A DNA stretch of 64,000 nt from Paenibacillus ihbetae (GTDB taxonomy: Bacteria; Bacillota; Bacilli; Paenibacillales; Paenibacillaceae): contig NZ_CP016809.1 of the NCBI RefSeq assembly GCF_002741055.1, forward strand, positions 3,450,501-3,514,500, written 5' to 3'. Positions 26,263 to 35,544 of this stretch are shown piece by piece. The number at the start of each line of letters is the position of its first letter. Positions within the stretch are counted from its first letter, which is position 1. The notes beneath the pieces were generated by a model. That model was not told the origin of the DNA, searched no databases, and saw only the letters and a program-made list of their open reading frames with translations. Both the position numbers and the translations under genes were made by a program.

Positions 26263-26952
26263 ATGAGCAAATGGAAGAATACATCACAGGGCAGCCGGTA
26301 TGCGGGAATCAGCATTTTATTGGGAGGAGCGTTGTTTGTTACAGCTACGCTGATGCACCCGCCGGCTACGGATCCGTGGACGGGGCATCATGTCATATCG
26401 ATGATTCCGGACATGCTGACCTATTGGCAGTGGGATCACAGCCTGATGCTGGCGGCCATATTATTGTGGCTGGGAGGACTGTCGCTCGGGGAGGCCGTGG
26501 CCGGCAGAAGCCCGGCTGCGATGCTGGCTTCCCGCTTGTTCATTGCGGCGATCACGATATGGGTGCTCGTACTTGCGATGGAGTTAACCGTTCTTCCGGT
26601 CCTGGCCAAGGAGTGGGGTTCGGTACAAGACCCTGGGACAGCCGCCTTGGGTGTGGGATTATTTGCTTTCGGCATTATGGCAGGCGACTTTGCCATGATG
26701 CTGGCCTGGATCGGAGTAAGCCTGCTTGGCCTAGCATTGCTCGCTGAAGGCAATATGAAGCCCGTCTTGGCATGGATTGGCATAGCGGCAGGAGTGTGGG
26801 GAGCGATTGGAATACCTGCGGCACTGCTGCTTCCGAAATTAAGTGTGATCATCTACCCGGTCACCGCAGGCCCTGTGTTTATATGGACGATACTTTTCGG
26901 GATTTACATGATCACCCGGCGGCATCTACAAAAAAAAACAGGAGACCTATAG
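26263..26952 (+). CDS. Membrane protein of unknown function
   Basis: 229 aa, about six predicted helices, short loops, start ATG 26263 with GGGAGGGA upstream. No family recognised with confidence. One loop (HPPATDPWTGHHVISMIPDM) carries two His and could bind a metal or haem, which is speculative. Divergent from the MerR/GyrI-type regulator and probably controlled by it. Its stop codon lies inside a bidirectional terminator. Confidence 0.65.
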   Translation: MSKWKNTSQGSRYAGISILLGGALFVTATLMHPPATDPWTGHHVISMIPDMLTYWQWDHSLMLAAILLWLGGLSLGEAVAGRSPAAMLASRLFIAAITIWVLVLAMELTVLPVLAKEWGSVQDPGTAALGVGLFAFGIMAGDFAMMLAWIGVSLLGLALLAEGNMKPVLAWIGIAAGVWGAIGIPAALLLPKLSVIIYPVTAGPVFIWTILFGIYMITRRHLQKKTGDL

Positions 26953-26982
26953 GCCTCAGGCCTGCGGGTTTCCTGTTTTTTT
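26930..26982. terminator. Bidirectional terminator overlapping two stop codons
   Basis: AAACAGGA and TTCCTGTTT flank an inner AGGCCT/AGGCCT pairing, with an A run on the left and T7 on the right. The 3' ends of both converging genes (26952 and 26956) lie within it. Confidence 0.75.
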
Positions 26983-28050
26983 GCGAATCGGCACGAGGGT
27001 CCAATAGGTCCCGCACCGCCACAACCATTCCAGAGGTCCGTATTGGAACCAACGCATCCACAGGTTGCTGATGTTGATCTGGAAGACCACAATCCCTAGG
27101 GAAACGAGCGAGGAGACGACATACGTGCTCGGGGATACGTTCCAGATCATGCGCTGAATTCCTACCAAAAAGACCGTTTGGCCAATGTAATTGGTAAGCG
27201 CCATCCGGCCGTATGCCTGTAAGGGCCGCAGCATCTTGGCACCTATGCGGGTATGCCCAAGCATTAAGAGCGAGCTTAGATAAAATAAGGATACGATAGG
27301 GCCCGTCACTACCCCGATGTGTGCCAGCGTGAAGGCTGCTTCCATGGCGTGTGATGGCGATTCGCCTTCCAGCGTAAATAGAAACGGGGGCATCGGCCCG
27401 GGAGGCGCTGTCACCCACATGGCTCCAATCGCGATGACGGTTCCGATCAATGAAAGCAGCCAAACCAGGCGCAGCTTACTCAATCGTACACCCTTGCTGA
27501 TCGCTTCGTGTAATCGGAATTGGCCCGCGGCTAGCCCCAACAGGATCAGAAACGGGATGGTGAGCAGCTTGATTCCCATGACGGCCGCAACTGTAAACCC
27601 GACCGCTCCAATGCCAAGATTAACTCTCCTTGGCGCCCAATAGAGGGGAAGCAGAAGCAGACCGACAATCGCATAATGAAATAGGGCCTCCCCCGATTGA
27701 TACTGTTGATGTATGAAGCCGATCAGCAGCAAAATCACCAACCGGCGGATATACAGCCAGAGCCTTGGCTTTCCTCCTGCTACAGCGCTTCGGGATAGGA
27801 ACAAGAAGAACCCCAGGCCGAACAGGAATGTGAAGATGGTGTAGAATCGGGCCTCCACGAAAAAGTTAAGCTAGCGCTGCAGCCAAACATCCGCCGCGGT
27901 CTCCGGCGTGGCGATCAGCCAAAGCGCCAATACATTAACAAACGGCAGACCAAGCAGCGCAAAACCCCTTAACTGGTCTAAAACGTGCAATCGTCCCGTT
28001 CCAGTGGCAGGCTGGCGTTTCATCACGGTCTCATTTTTTACTGTAGCCAT
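26956..28050 (-). pseudogene. DUF418 (YeiB-like) membrane protein gene with an in-frame amber codon
   Basis: From ATG 28050 the frame reads a normal DUF418 start (residues 20-40 RLHVLDQLRGFALLGLPFVN) up to ADVWLQR. A TAG follows at 27871-27873, and the same frame then continues LNFFVEARFYTIFTFLFGLGFF to 26956. Together this is the usual length of about 364 aa with about ten helices. The only defect is this stop at codon 60. Restart at GTG 27858 would give a 300-aa protein without the N-terminal helix and motif. It follows the ABC permease by 4 bp and may be co-transcribed with it. DUF418 function is unknown. Confidence 0.8.
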
Positions 28051-28054
28051 TGAG

Positions 28055-29986
28055 TTACACCATCATCCTATTCACAGACTTGATGTAACGGGCTCGGGCG
28101 ATCAGGAAATAGATCGACTGGGCAGCCAGGAATGCCGATGAAGCCGCCAATACAGGACCTCTTACATAAGGAGAATCCAGGTATGCAAGAACCGGACCGA
28201 GCACAACCAAGGACTGCACGGCTGCAACCAGGATCGGGATAAGGAACAGCACGGCAATCTGAATCGTTGCGGAGATGTTCATCTCCCGGGCGCTGAGTCC
28301 GATCTTGGACAGGGAACGGTACATCGCTTGGTCAGCCGAAAGCTCCGTGTGCAATTTGAAATACAGGAAGCTCGCGGATGAGATCGAGAAGATCAAGGCG
28401 ACAAACACCCCGATAAAGCTGAATAACGAAAATCCTTGTTTATTGACATAATAGTTCTCCGCTCTGGATTCTATATAACCTTCACTGATTGCACTTCCGT
28501 TCCATTCCGACAGCTTCAGGCCGAGCTTGGTTTCAGGATCGTCCTTCTGGGGGAGCCCTGGGGAATCGGGAAGAATAAACGGATACGTGTGATTCACGCT
28601 GATTTCATATTCTTGATTTCCGCCCCGCAGCTCTTCAAATACAGTGTCCGTAACGACCAGCAATCTGCCGCTATATACAAAAGCCGCAATCCGGTCTGTG
28701 CGGTTCTCCAAACTGAAAGAGTAGGGCTGACCGGATAAATCGATATCCGCTTCCGTTAGCTTCCCCTTACTCTTCTTCGCTGCATTCGGGGTTTCCGTCA
28801 ATAAGGCTTCATTCTGGCCGAGCGTTCCGGACGGCTTGGTCTTTATGATGGCAGCCAAACGGTCGTATTGGGATTGCGGCATGATGTGTAAGGAGTTCTC
28901 CCCATTCGCTGATACGTGATAGTAGATGGTTTCGACCTCCGCCCGTTTATACTCCAGCCCTTCTGCCTGCAGAAGATTTTCAATCAGGGCCAGTTCTTTC
29001 TGCGTTTTCGACTCGTCGGCGATATAGCTGTAGCTGTAACTAAGCGCATACGGGTTATCCAAATATACCGATCGTATCGATTGCTGCATGGCCAGCACGA
29101 AGCCGGTGCTCATGGAAGCCAGAGCCACGACGACCGTGACCAGAAACAGCATGCGGGCATTGTCCTTGATCTTGTAACTCATTTCGGATATCCATAGCAG
29201 GTTCGTCCCTCTCCAAGTGGTCCTGCGATTTCGCTGCAGCATGCGAACGACCCAGACGGATAGCTGGGAGTAGAAGAAATAAGTGCCCATGATGCCGGTA
29301 ACCGCAGCAATCATCAGTCCTATAGGATCTAGCTCCTTGACGCGAAGGACGGTAAAGCCGATGGTCAGCAGGATCAGGCCCAAGAGGGCCAGGAACATAT
29401 TGGCTTTCGGTTCGGTCTTCGGTTTGCTGGTGCCTTTGAGAAGCTCCAAAACTTGGTTCTTCCGGATAAACAGCAAGGTGAAGAGCGAAATGACGAGAAA
29501 CAGGGCGGCGAACGCACCGGCGGTCAGCAGAATCGCTTTGACCGGCCAATAGAAGGGCAGCTCGTCCATATCAATTACTTTAGTGCTGATGAGCAAGAAC
29601 ACCTTCGATAACAGCATTCCGCTGGCAATGCCCGTTACAATGGCGATAGCGCCAATGAGCGTGTTCTCCAGAAAGATCAGCCAATTGATCTGCTTGGCTT
29701 CGGCCCCGAGGATCGTAAGAATACCGAACTCCCGGTTCCGCGACTTCAGAAAGACGCTGATCGAATACAGCACGAACAAGAAGGCAAACACATACACGAT
29801 TACGGTGGCAATCGTCATGCCCGTACGCGTCATGGCGCCCATAGGCGAATTCTCGATGGCCGGATGATAGATGAATACCGCATAGGTAAAGAAGATCATG
29901 ACCATGAACGAGCTGCTTAAGAGATAGGCAAAATACTGACGTGCATTCCGCCGGACGTTGTTAAACGCGAATTGAGGAAAGTTCAC
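28055..29986 (-). CDS. Bce-type ABC transporter permease (module 2)
   Basis: 643 aa with the same plan as the permease of module 1: ten helices and a large extracellular domain between helices 7 and 8 (about residues 310-520), clearly different in sequence. GTG 29986 is chosen because GGGAGGGAAT lies 4 nt before it. It overlaps the ATPase gene by 26 bp. Works with the ATPase and signals to the kinase encoded upstream. Antibiotic specificity is likely set by the divergent external domain. Confidence 0.9.
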   Translation of the reverse strand: MNFPQFAFNNVRRNARQYFAYLLSSSFMVMIFFTYAVFIYHPAIENSPMGAMTRTGMTIATVIVYVFAFLFVLYSISVFLKSRNREFGILTILGAEAKQINWLIFLENTLIGAIAIVTGIASGMLLSKVFLLISTKVIDMDELPFYWPVKAILLTAGAFAALFLVISLFTLLFIRKNQVLELLKGTSKPKTEPKANMFLALLGLILLTIGFTVLRVKELDPIGLMIAAVTGIMGTYFFYSQLSVWVVRMLQRNRRTTWRGTNLLWISEMSYKIKDNARMLFLVTVVVALASMSTGFVLAMQQSIRSVYLDNPYALSYSYSYIADESKTQKELALIENLLQAEGLEYKRAEVETIYYHVSANGENSLHIMPQSQYDRLAAIIKTKPSGTLGQNEALLTETPNAAKKSKGKLTEADIDLSGQPYSFSLENRTDRIAAFVYSGRLLVVTDTVFEELRGGNQEYEISVNHTYPFILPDSPGLPQKDDPETKLGLKLSEWNGSAISEGYIESRAENYYVNKQGFSLFSFIGVFVALIFSISSASFLYFKLHTELSADQAMYRSLSKIGLSAREMNISATIQIAVLFLIPILVAAVQSLVVLGPVLAYLDSPYVRGPVLAASSAFLAAQSIYFLIARARYIKSVNRMMV

Positions 29987-30731
29987 TTGTATTCCCTCCC
30001 CAGAACGATAGCGTATCGATGATTTTTTGGAAAAAGGACTGCCGGTTCTCGCCGCGGTGAATTTCGGCGGCAAGCTTGCCGTCCTTAATAAAGACGATGC
30101 GATTGCAATAGCTTGCGGCCAAAGGATCGTGCGTCACCAGCATCAATGTGGTACGGTCCCGTTCATTGATCTCGGCGAGCGACTCCATCACAATCCGCGA
30201 GGAGTTCGAGTCGAGTGCTCCTGTCGGCTCATCCGCAAGGAGCAGCAGAGGCGAGCCGATAATCGCTCTGGCAATCGCGGTACGCTGCCTTTGGCCCCCT
30301 GAAATCTCGTATACGCGTTTATTGAGAATCTCGCGGATGCCAAGCCGCGAAGCGGTTTGCTGCAGCAGCTTCTCCATGTCCTTGAGCGGACGGCGGTCCA
30401 GCGTCAGCGGAAGCACGATATTCTCGGCAACCGTTAACGTATCAAGCAGATTGAAATCCTGGAATACGAAGCCGAGCTGTCTCCGGCGGAAGTGGGCAAG
30501 CTCGCCTTTTTTCATGGTGTACGGATTCTTCTCCCCGATTTTGACCTCGCCGGAGCTTGGCCGATCGATGGTGGATACCATGTTGAGCAGCGTGGTTTTG
30601 CCGCTGCCCGAAGGGCCCATGATGCCGACGAATTCCCCTTCTTCGATGGTGAGGTGAATATCGGTAAGGGCTTGTGTCGCCACTTTGCCCGTATATACTT
30701 TGTTTAATGCTGTGACTTCAAGAATAGCCAT
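29961..30731 (-). CDS. Bce-type ABC transporter ATPase (module 2)
   Basis: 256 aa. Walker A GPSGSGKTT, signature ISGGQRQR, Walker [13 protein letters not shown]. Forms the transporter with the downstream permease. Separated from the kinase gene by 185 bp that include the kinase terminator. On the minus strand TGTAA-N6-TTTCA (within 30813-30829) is a weak candidate for the regulator site. Confidence 0.92.
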   Translation of the reverse strand: MAILEVTALNKVYTGKVATQALTDIHLTIEEGEFVGIMGPSGSGKTTLLNMVSTIDRPSSGEVKIGEKNPYTMKKGELAHFRRRQLGFVFQDFNLLDTLTVAENIVLPLTLDRRPLKDMEKLLQQTASRLGIREILNKRVYEISGGQRQRTAIARAIIGSPLLLLADEPTGALDSNSSRIVMESLAEINERDRTTLMLVTHDPLAASYCNRIVFIKDGKLAAEIHRGENRQSFFQKIIDTLSFWGGNTSELSSIRV

Positions 30732-30903
30732 AAACCCGTAAGCTCCTTTCGGTTCCCTGATTAGTGTAACCTAACTCTATCGCATACTGCCCTGGCCCTG
30801 CTATGGATTTAGGTGAAACGGAGCTTACATCTGCCATAAGGTTATGTTCGTATTTTTGTTCGGATGCATGGGATCATGGTTGGAAAAAAGGCCGCCGTCA
30901 CAC

Positions 30904-30936
30904 AAAAAAGACACATCTAGGCTCGTGATGTGTCTT
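30904..30936 (-). terminator. Terminator overlapping the kinase 3' end (module 2)
   Basis: AAGACACATC (30908-30917) pairs with GATGTGTCTT (30927-30936). The T run on the minus strand is read from the A's at 30904-30909. The stem includes the last codons of the kinase, so regulator-kinase transcripts probably end here and the transporter genes need their own promoter. Confidence 0.75.
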
Positions 30937-31924
30937 GGTTTTCGGCTCGGCGCAGCGTCAAGGTGACGGTGGTTCCTTCACCGAGCGTGGATTCCAGTTC
31001 TACGGAATGATCAAGCTTATGGGCGATTTCACGAACTAGATAAAGACCCATGCCGGTGGATTCATGGTATTGCCGGCCGCGCTCACCGGTGAAGTAGGGG
31101 TGGAACACCCGGTTGATATCCTCCGGTGCGATGCCGATCCCTTCATCGCGTATGTGCAGCTTAACGAATGCTCCTGACGCTTCGGCTGTCAAATGAATCT
31201 TCTTGCCGGGGCTGCCCGAGTAGTTCACGGCATTCGTCAGAATCTGACCCAGCATGAACCTGAACCATTTGGCATCCGTATAGACGGAAGTCTGATCATC
31301 GATATGGAACACCGGCGAAATGCCTTTGCGTATGAACAGCTTGCGATTCTCGACGACCGATTCGCTTACCGTGTTGCGGAGTCTGATGGCCTCTACCGCG
31401 AAATCCTGCTCGAACCGGTCCAGACGGGCGGTGTACAGCACCATTTCCAGGCCTTTGCGTATCCGTTCGAGCTCTTCCCGTATATGCTCGGCAGGTGTTT
31501 CACCGACTTCATCGAGGGTAAGCTGAATGACGGACAGCGGGGTCTTCATTTGATGCACCCAGCGGTTCATGAAGGCGAGATGCTGGTCTGTCTGGCTTTG
31601 ATGCCGGTACAGCTGCTCGCGATATAAACGTTCATAATGGCTGATCCGCTCATGCATCGCTTCCGGCAGGGGCGCTTCACCCAAGGGAGGGTTGGAGAAC
31701 TCCTCGGAAAGGTCCCCGGAAGAAAGCTCCCGATACATCGTGCGGTGGGAAAGATAGCGGTACGCAAGATAAGCGAGCAGCACGACGCTGCTCAGCAGGA
31801 TCCCGTACAGCACGATGGCAAAGGGCCTGCCCTCCCCGGCGAGCCAGTACAGAAGGGGGACAAGCAGCATTTGTACGGTAAAGAACAGAATGAGCGGGAG
31901 ATGCTCCCGCAGAAACAGTCTCAT
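30917..31924 (-). CDS. Bce-type intramembrane-sensing histidine kinase (module 2)
   Basis: 335 aa. Helices at about 10-29 and 36-55 with a very short external loop, phosphoacceptor His124 in HQMKTPL, N box NAVNYS, G boxes DEGIGI and GMGLYL. Same layout and same His position as the module 1 kinase. Overlaps the regulator gene by 4 bp. Confidence 0.92.
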   Translation of the reverse strand: MRLFLREHLPLILFFTVQMLLVPLLYWLAGEGRPFAIVLYGILLSSVVLLAYLAYRYLSHRTMYRELSSGDLSEEFSNPPLGEAPLPEAMHERISHYERLYREQLYRHQSQTDQHLAFMNRWVHQMKTPLSVIQLTLDEVGETPAEHIREELERIRKGLEMVLYTARLDRFEQDFAVEAIRLRNTVSESVVENRKLFIRKGISPVFHIDDQTSVYTDAKWFRFMLGQILTNAVNYSGSPGKKIHLTAEASGAFVKLHIRDEGIGIAPEDINRVFHPYFTGERGRQYHESTGMGLYLVREIAHKLDHSVELESTLGEGTTVTLTLRRAENQDTSRA

Positions 31925-32622
31925 AAGGGCTCCCTGCCGGGCGTAAACCGGTAGCCTGCTCCCCGAACGGTCTCGATGAGGTCACCGGCGTCCAGCTCGC
32001 GAAGCTTCCGGCGAACCCGCGTGATATAAACATTTAACGTATTGTCATCAATGAAATGCTGACCCTCCCACATCAGATCCAGCAGCCGTTCACGGCTGAC
32101 CACGCGGCCTTCCTTCTCCATCAGCATCGTCAGCAGGGCCGCTTCCTTCTGGGTAAGCTCGGCTGACCGGTCTCCATAGACCACCACGAATCGCTCAGGA
32201 TACAGGATGAGACCGGCGCCTTCGATGGTATGCTCCTCCTCTTGGCCAGCGGCATAGGCGCCGACCGCACGGCGCAGGTGGCTGCGGATTTTGGCCAGCA
32301 CCAGCTCCATGTCGAACGGCTTCGTAATGTAGTCGTCAGCCCCGTTTTCCAGCGCCATGATTTGATCCATGCCGCTGTCGCGTGCCGAGATGAAAATAAT
32401 CGGACAGTGGGATTGGGTACGGATTTGCCGGCACCAGTAGAACCCGTCGTATTTCGGCAGATTAACATCCAGCAGCACCAGATCCGGCTTCGTATCCGCA
32501 AAAATGTCCGTGACTCGGCTGAAATCATCAATGATGCGTACGTTGTAATCATATTTGGAGATGGCCGATCTTAATTTATCCGCGATGCGTTCATCGTCTT
32601 CCACGATCAGAATGGTGTACAT
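31921..32622 (-). CDS. OmpR-family response regulator (module 2)
   Basis: 233 aa: acidic pair EDD (8-10), phosphoacceptor Asp52 (LVLLDVNLP), Lys in ITKPF, and a winged helix ending NTLNVYITRVRRKLREL. ATG 32622 follows AAAAGGAG. Pairs with the adjacent kinase. Same length as the module 1 regulator. Confidence 0.92.
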   Translation of the reverse strand: MYTILIVEDDERIADKLRSAISKYDYNVRIIDDFSRVTDIFADTKPDLVLLDVNLPKYDGFYWCRQIRTQSHCPIIFISARDSGMDQIMALENGADDYITKPFDMELVLAKIRSHLRRAVGAYAAGQEEEHTIEGAGLILYPERFVVVYGDRSAELTQKEAALLTMLMEKEGRVVSRERLLDLMWEGQHFIDDNTLNVYITRVRRKLRELDAGDLIETVRGAGYRFTPGREPL

Positions 32623-32787
32623 CGATTCAACTCCTTTTCACGCAAAAAACCGCCCGCATTCAATATACCATACGCATCGTGCAGATTTCGTAACGTCCGG
32701 TCGTACGGGTCCCTGAACCCTTGCCCAGGCCCATGCATAAGATGTAGTCACAAATTAACCAACTGCCTGGAAAGGGCGTGACGGCAT

Positions 32788-34203
32788 ATGGGAATTCAAC
32801 TGACCGCGATTCACTGGGTGTACCTGGCGTTCATCGTGCTGATCTTGACGCTGCTGATCCGGCGCCGAGACACAACGCTGACTTGCGTGACCGGCATCTT
32901 TGCGCTCGGCTTGCTGGCGACGGAGACGCTTAGCGGCTCGGTCTCGGGCGTGTTCGATTCGTTCATTTATGCAACGAAAGAGCTGATGGGCACGATCATG
33001 ATTATATCCATTATCGTGGCAATGAGCAGGGTGCTGATCAAAACCGGGATTAACGAGACGATGGTGGCACCGTTAACGCGCTTTCTCCGCACGCCGGCGA
33101 TGGCCTATTGGGGGATCGGTCTCATTATGATGATCACCTCCTTCTTCTTCTGGCCTTCGCCTGCCGTGGCGTTAATCGGCGCCGTTCTGCTGCCGGTGGC
33201 AATCCGGGTCGGACTTCCAGCCCTCGGGGCTGCGGTAGCCATGAATCTGTTCGGTCATGGTATTGCGCTATCAGGCGACTATATTATCCAGGGAGCACCG
33301 AAGCTCACGGCCGATGCGGCAGGGCTGCCTGTAGCCAGTGTCATGGCCGCCAGCGTGCCGCTTGTAATCGTGATGGGAGCCGTGACAACCGTTACCGCGT
33401 TTTGGATGATGCGAAGGGATTTGAGAAACGGCACTTGGCGGGACGGTCTCGTCACGATTAAAAGCACGGGAGATGCGCTCACGACCCATTCGGATGAGGA
33501 GCATGATACAGCGGCTATATCGCCGGGGATGAAGAAATGGCTGGCGATTGCGATTCTGCTGCTGTTCGCTGCCGATGTTGCGGCGATGTTCTTCCTGAAG
33601 CTGCAGGGAGGGGATGCAACCGCCCTCGTTGGCGGCACGGCCGTCCTCATTCTTGGTGCCATTACCCTGGTCGCTCATCGTAACCGGGGACTTGAGAAAG
33701 TCACCTCATATTTAATCGAGGGTCTTACGTTCGGCTTCAAGGTATTCGGTCCCGTGATTCCGATCGCAGCTTTCTTCTACCTGGGCGATGCAGCGTTTGC
33801 GGAGCTGTTCGGATCCGTTCTGCCATCTGCCTCGCACGGCATCGTGAACGACCTGGGGGTTGCCCTTGCCCATGTGGTGCCGCTCAATGGTGCGGCGGGA
33901 GCGGTCACCTTAACGATTACCGGTATCATCACCGGTCTTGACGGCTCCGGCTTCTCCGGGATCTCGCTGGCCGGCTCGGTTGCCCAGCTGTTCGCCGCTG
34001 CCATCGGCTCCGGCGCCGAGACGCTGACTGCGCTCGGCCAGGTGGCTGCCATCTGGGTTGGAGGCGGCACGCTGATTCCTTGGGCGCTGATTCCGGCGGC
34101 AGCGATTTGCGGCGTCAGCCCGTTCGAGCTGGCCAGACGCAATCTGAAGCCTGTGCTGATCGGTCTTGCGGTCACAACAGCGGTTGCGATGTTCCTCATA
34201 TAA
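32788..34203 (+). CDS. Ion-transporter-superfamily membrane permease
   Basis: 471 aa, about 12 helices with two similar halves. Each half holds a Gly/Ala/Ser-rich hairpin (FFFWPSPAVALIGAVLLPVA, and GIITGLDGSGFSGISLAGSV in the second). This pattern recalls citrate/gluconate/C4-dicarboxylate carriers of the IT superfamily, so uptake of an organic acid is likely. ATG 32788 with GGAAAGG upstream. It stands alone and ends in a shared terminator. Substrate unknown. Confidence 0.65.
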   Translation: MGIQLTAIHWVYLAFIVLILTLLIRRRDTTLTCVTGIFALGLLATETLSGSVSGVFDSFIYATKELMGTIMIISIIVAMSRVLIKTGINETMVAPLTRFLRTPAMAYWGIGLIMMITSFFFWPSPAVALIGAVLLPVAIRVGLPALGAAVAMNLFGHGIALSGDYIIQGAPKLTADAAGLPVASVMAASVPLVIVMGAVTTVTAFWMMRRDLRNGTWRDGLVTIKSTGDALTTHSDEEHDTAAISPGMKKWLAIAILLLFAADVAAMFFLKLQGGDATALVGGTAVLILGAITLVAHRNRGLEKVTSYLIEGLTFGFKVFGPVIPIAAFFYLGDAAFAELFGSVLPSASHGIVNDLGVALAHVVPLNGAAGAVTLTITGIITGLDGSGFSGISLAGSVAQLFAAAIGSGAETLTALGQVAAIWVGGGTLIPWALIPAAAICGVSPFELARRNLKPVLIGLAVTTAVAMFLI

Positions 34204-34298
34204 GTGGTGTCTGGATATCTGCATCACAATTGCAGCAACATTTGCAGGGACATCGTGCTAGGCATATTCTGCGTATTGGCTATGTCGGAAACGTAAAT

Positions 34299-34333
34299 GG
34301 GCGCGAGCTTGTCAGCTCCGCGCCCTGCATTTT
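34299..34333. terminator. Bidirectional terminator
   Basis: GGGCGCGAGCT / AGCTCCGCGCCC hairpin between the converging permease and gerC-type genes, with a short T tract on the plus strand. Confidence 0.6.
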
Positions 34334-35544
34334 CAATCCGTGGATGATCCGGCATCCGTTATCTTGATCTTGAACTCATAGGTGATCGGGATGCGGCTAA
34401 AGGTATCATCCCACTGATCCTTGATCTTCTTCCACAGCTTTGGGTGCTTAATTCGAAGCTGCTCACCGAATCCTCCAACGTCCGCATGGTAAACATGCTG
34501 CATCTTATGGAGCACCTGGTCGATTTGCTTGGAGGCTTGCTTCTCGAACACCTTCTCCATCTCTTTAAGATAGGCCTCGGTGGAGGGGATCTCCGGAAAA
34601 CTCCAGTCCTCAATTAATCGCCCCTCCGATTCCATCTTAATATGAAAGGAAACCTCGCCATCCTTAACCCTGGGAATGATCTTGCTGCTGGAATCCTCTA
34701 TTTCATAGGATACCGTATACCCGCCTGGCGCGTAGGCCTTAAGCGCTCCGCCCCGGGCTTCCCCTCTGATCCAGGACAAGCCTTCCACGTCGAACTGGGT
34801 TAATTCCCCGATCCACTTCTTGGAGCTGCCTTTAATAATGGCAGCCCCCGAAAACTTGTGTTCCCCTTGCGATGTAACCACATTTTGCAGCAGAAAGCTG
34901 GTGCCCGACTGCATGGTGCTGTCCAGCTTGATCAAGGTCACCGGAGGAAGAATTTTGTTGGACCGGCTCCGGTTATCGACGAGTCCCGTCAGATAGAAGG
35001 CGGGGACTTCCCCGGGCTCGGTCGAGCTCAATGCCTCGATTGCGGCCCGGTGGCTTACCACGACAAGACAGCTGGGACGTATGGCGTTATCGCGCAGGAT
35101 GAAATCGAAGATTTGCTCCAGGCTGTACTTTTTTGCCAATTCGGATGCAACGACGATTACCTTGAGATGGTCTCCGATCAGCGGGCGGTCTCTCCGAACC
35201 GAGAACTGGCGAAAAATTTGAATCAAGGAATCCCCCGTCAGCTTCTCGTTTAAATAGGCCGAGCTGGACCCTTGCGACCCGCCTGAGCCGCCTTGGCCCT
35301 GCCTCTGGCCACGACCTGAGATAGGTGGAACAATCTGTACCGTTGCGGTTAGCACATTCCTCTTAGGGTATGACCCTCCTTGCGTAGCGATATCGCGTTC
35401 GAATCGGGATTCGCTGGCGACATCCAGCCCAAGTCCCACAACAATGCTCAAGTCTTCAATTTCCTGGCTGCTCCAGCATCCGGTATTAAGGACGAGCAGC
35501 ATGGCAGCAGCGATACTCAGCCATTGGCGGACCCGTCTGTTCAT
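34333..35544 (-). CDS. Spore germinant receptor subunit C (GerC family lipoprotein)
   Basis: 403 aa. Signal peptide with lipobox-like NTGC and Cys23, followed by CWSSQEIEDLSIVVGLGLD, the standard start of Ger(x)C proteins. Residues 75-95 form a Gly/Ser/Gln-rich insert. In spores, C subunits sit on the outer face of the inner membrane and complete the nutrient receptor. Last gene of gerA-gerB-gerC; its start overlaps the gerB stop by 4 bp (ATGA). Confidence 0.92.
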   Translation of the reverse strand: MNRRVRQWLSIAAAMLLVLNTGCWSSQEIEDLSIVVGLGLDVASESRFERDIATQGGSYPKRNVLTATVQIVPPISGRGQRQGQGGSGGSQGSSSAYLNEKLTGDSLIQIFRQFSVRRDRPLIGDHLKVIVVASELAKKYSLEQIFDFILRDNAIRPSCLVVVSHRAAIEALSSTEPGEVPAFYLTGLVDNRSRSNKILPPVTLIKLDSTMQSGTSFLLQNVVTSQGEHKFSGAAIIKGSSKKWIGELTQFDVEGLSWIRGEARGGALKAYAPGGYTVSYEIEDSSSKIIPRVKDGEVSFHIKMESEGRLIEDWSFPEIPSTEAYLKEMEKVFEKQASKQIDQVLHKMQHVYHADVGGFGEQLRIKHPKLWKKIKDQWDDTFSRIPITYEFKIKITDAGSSTD

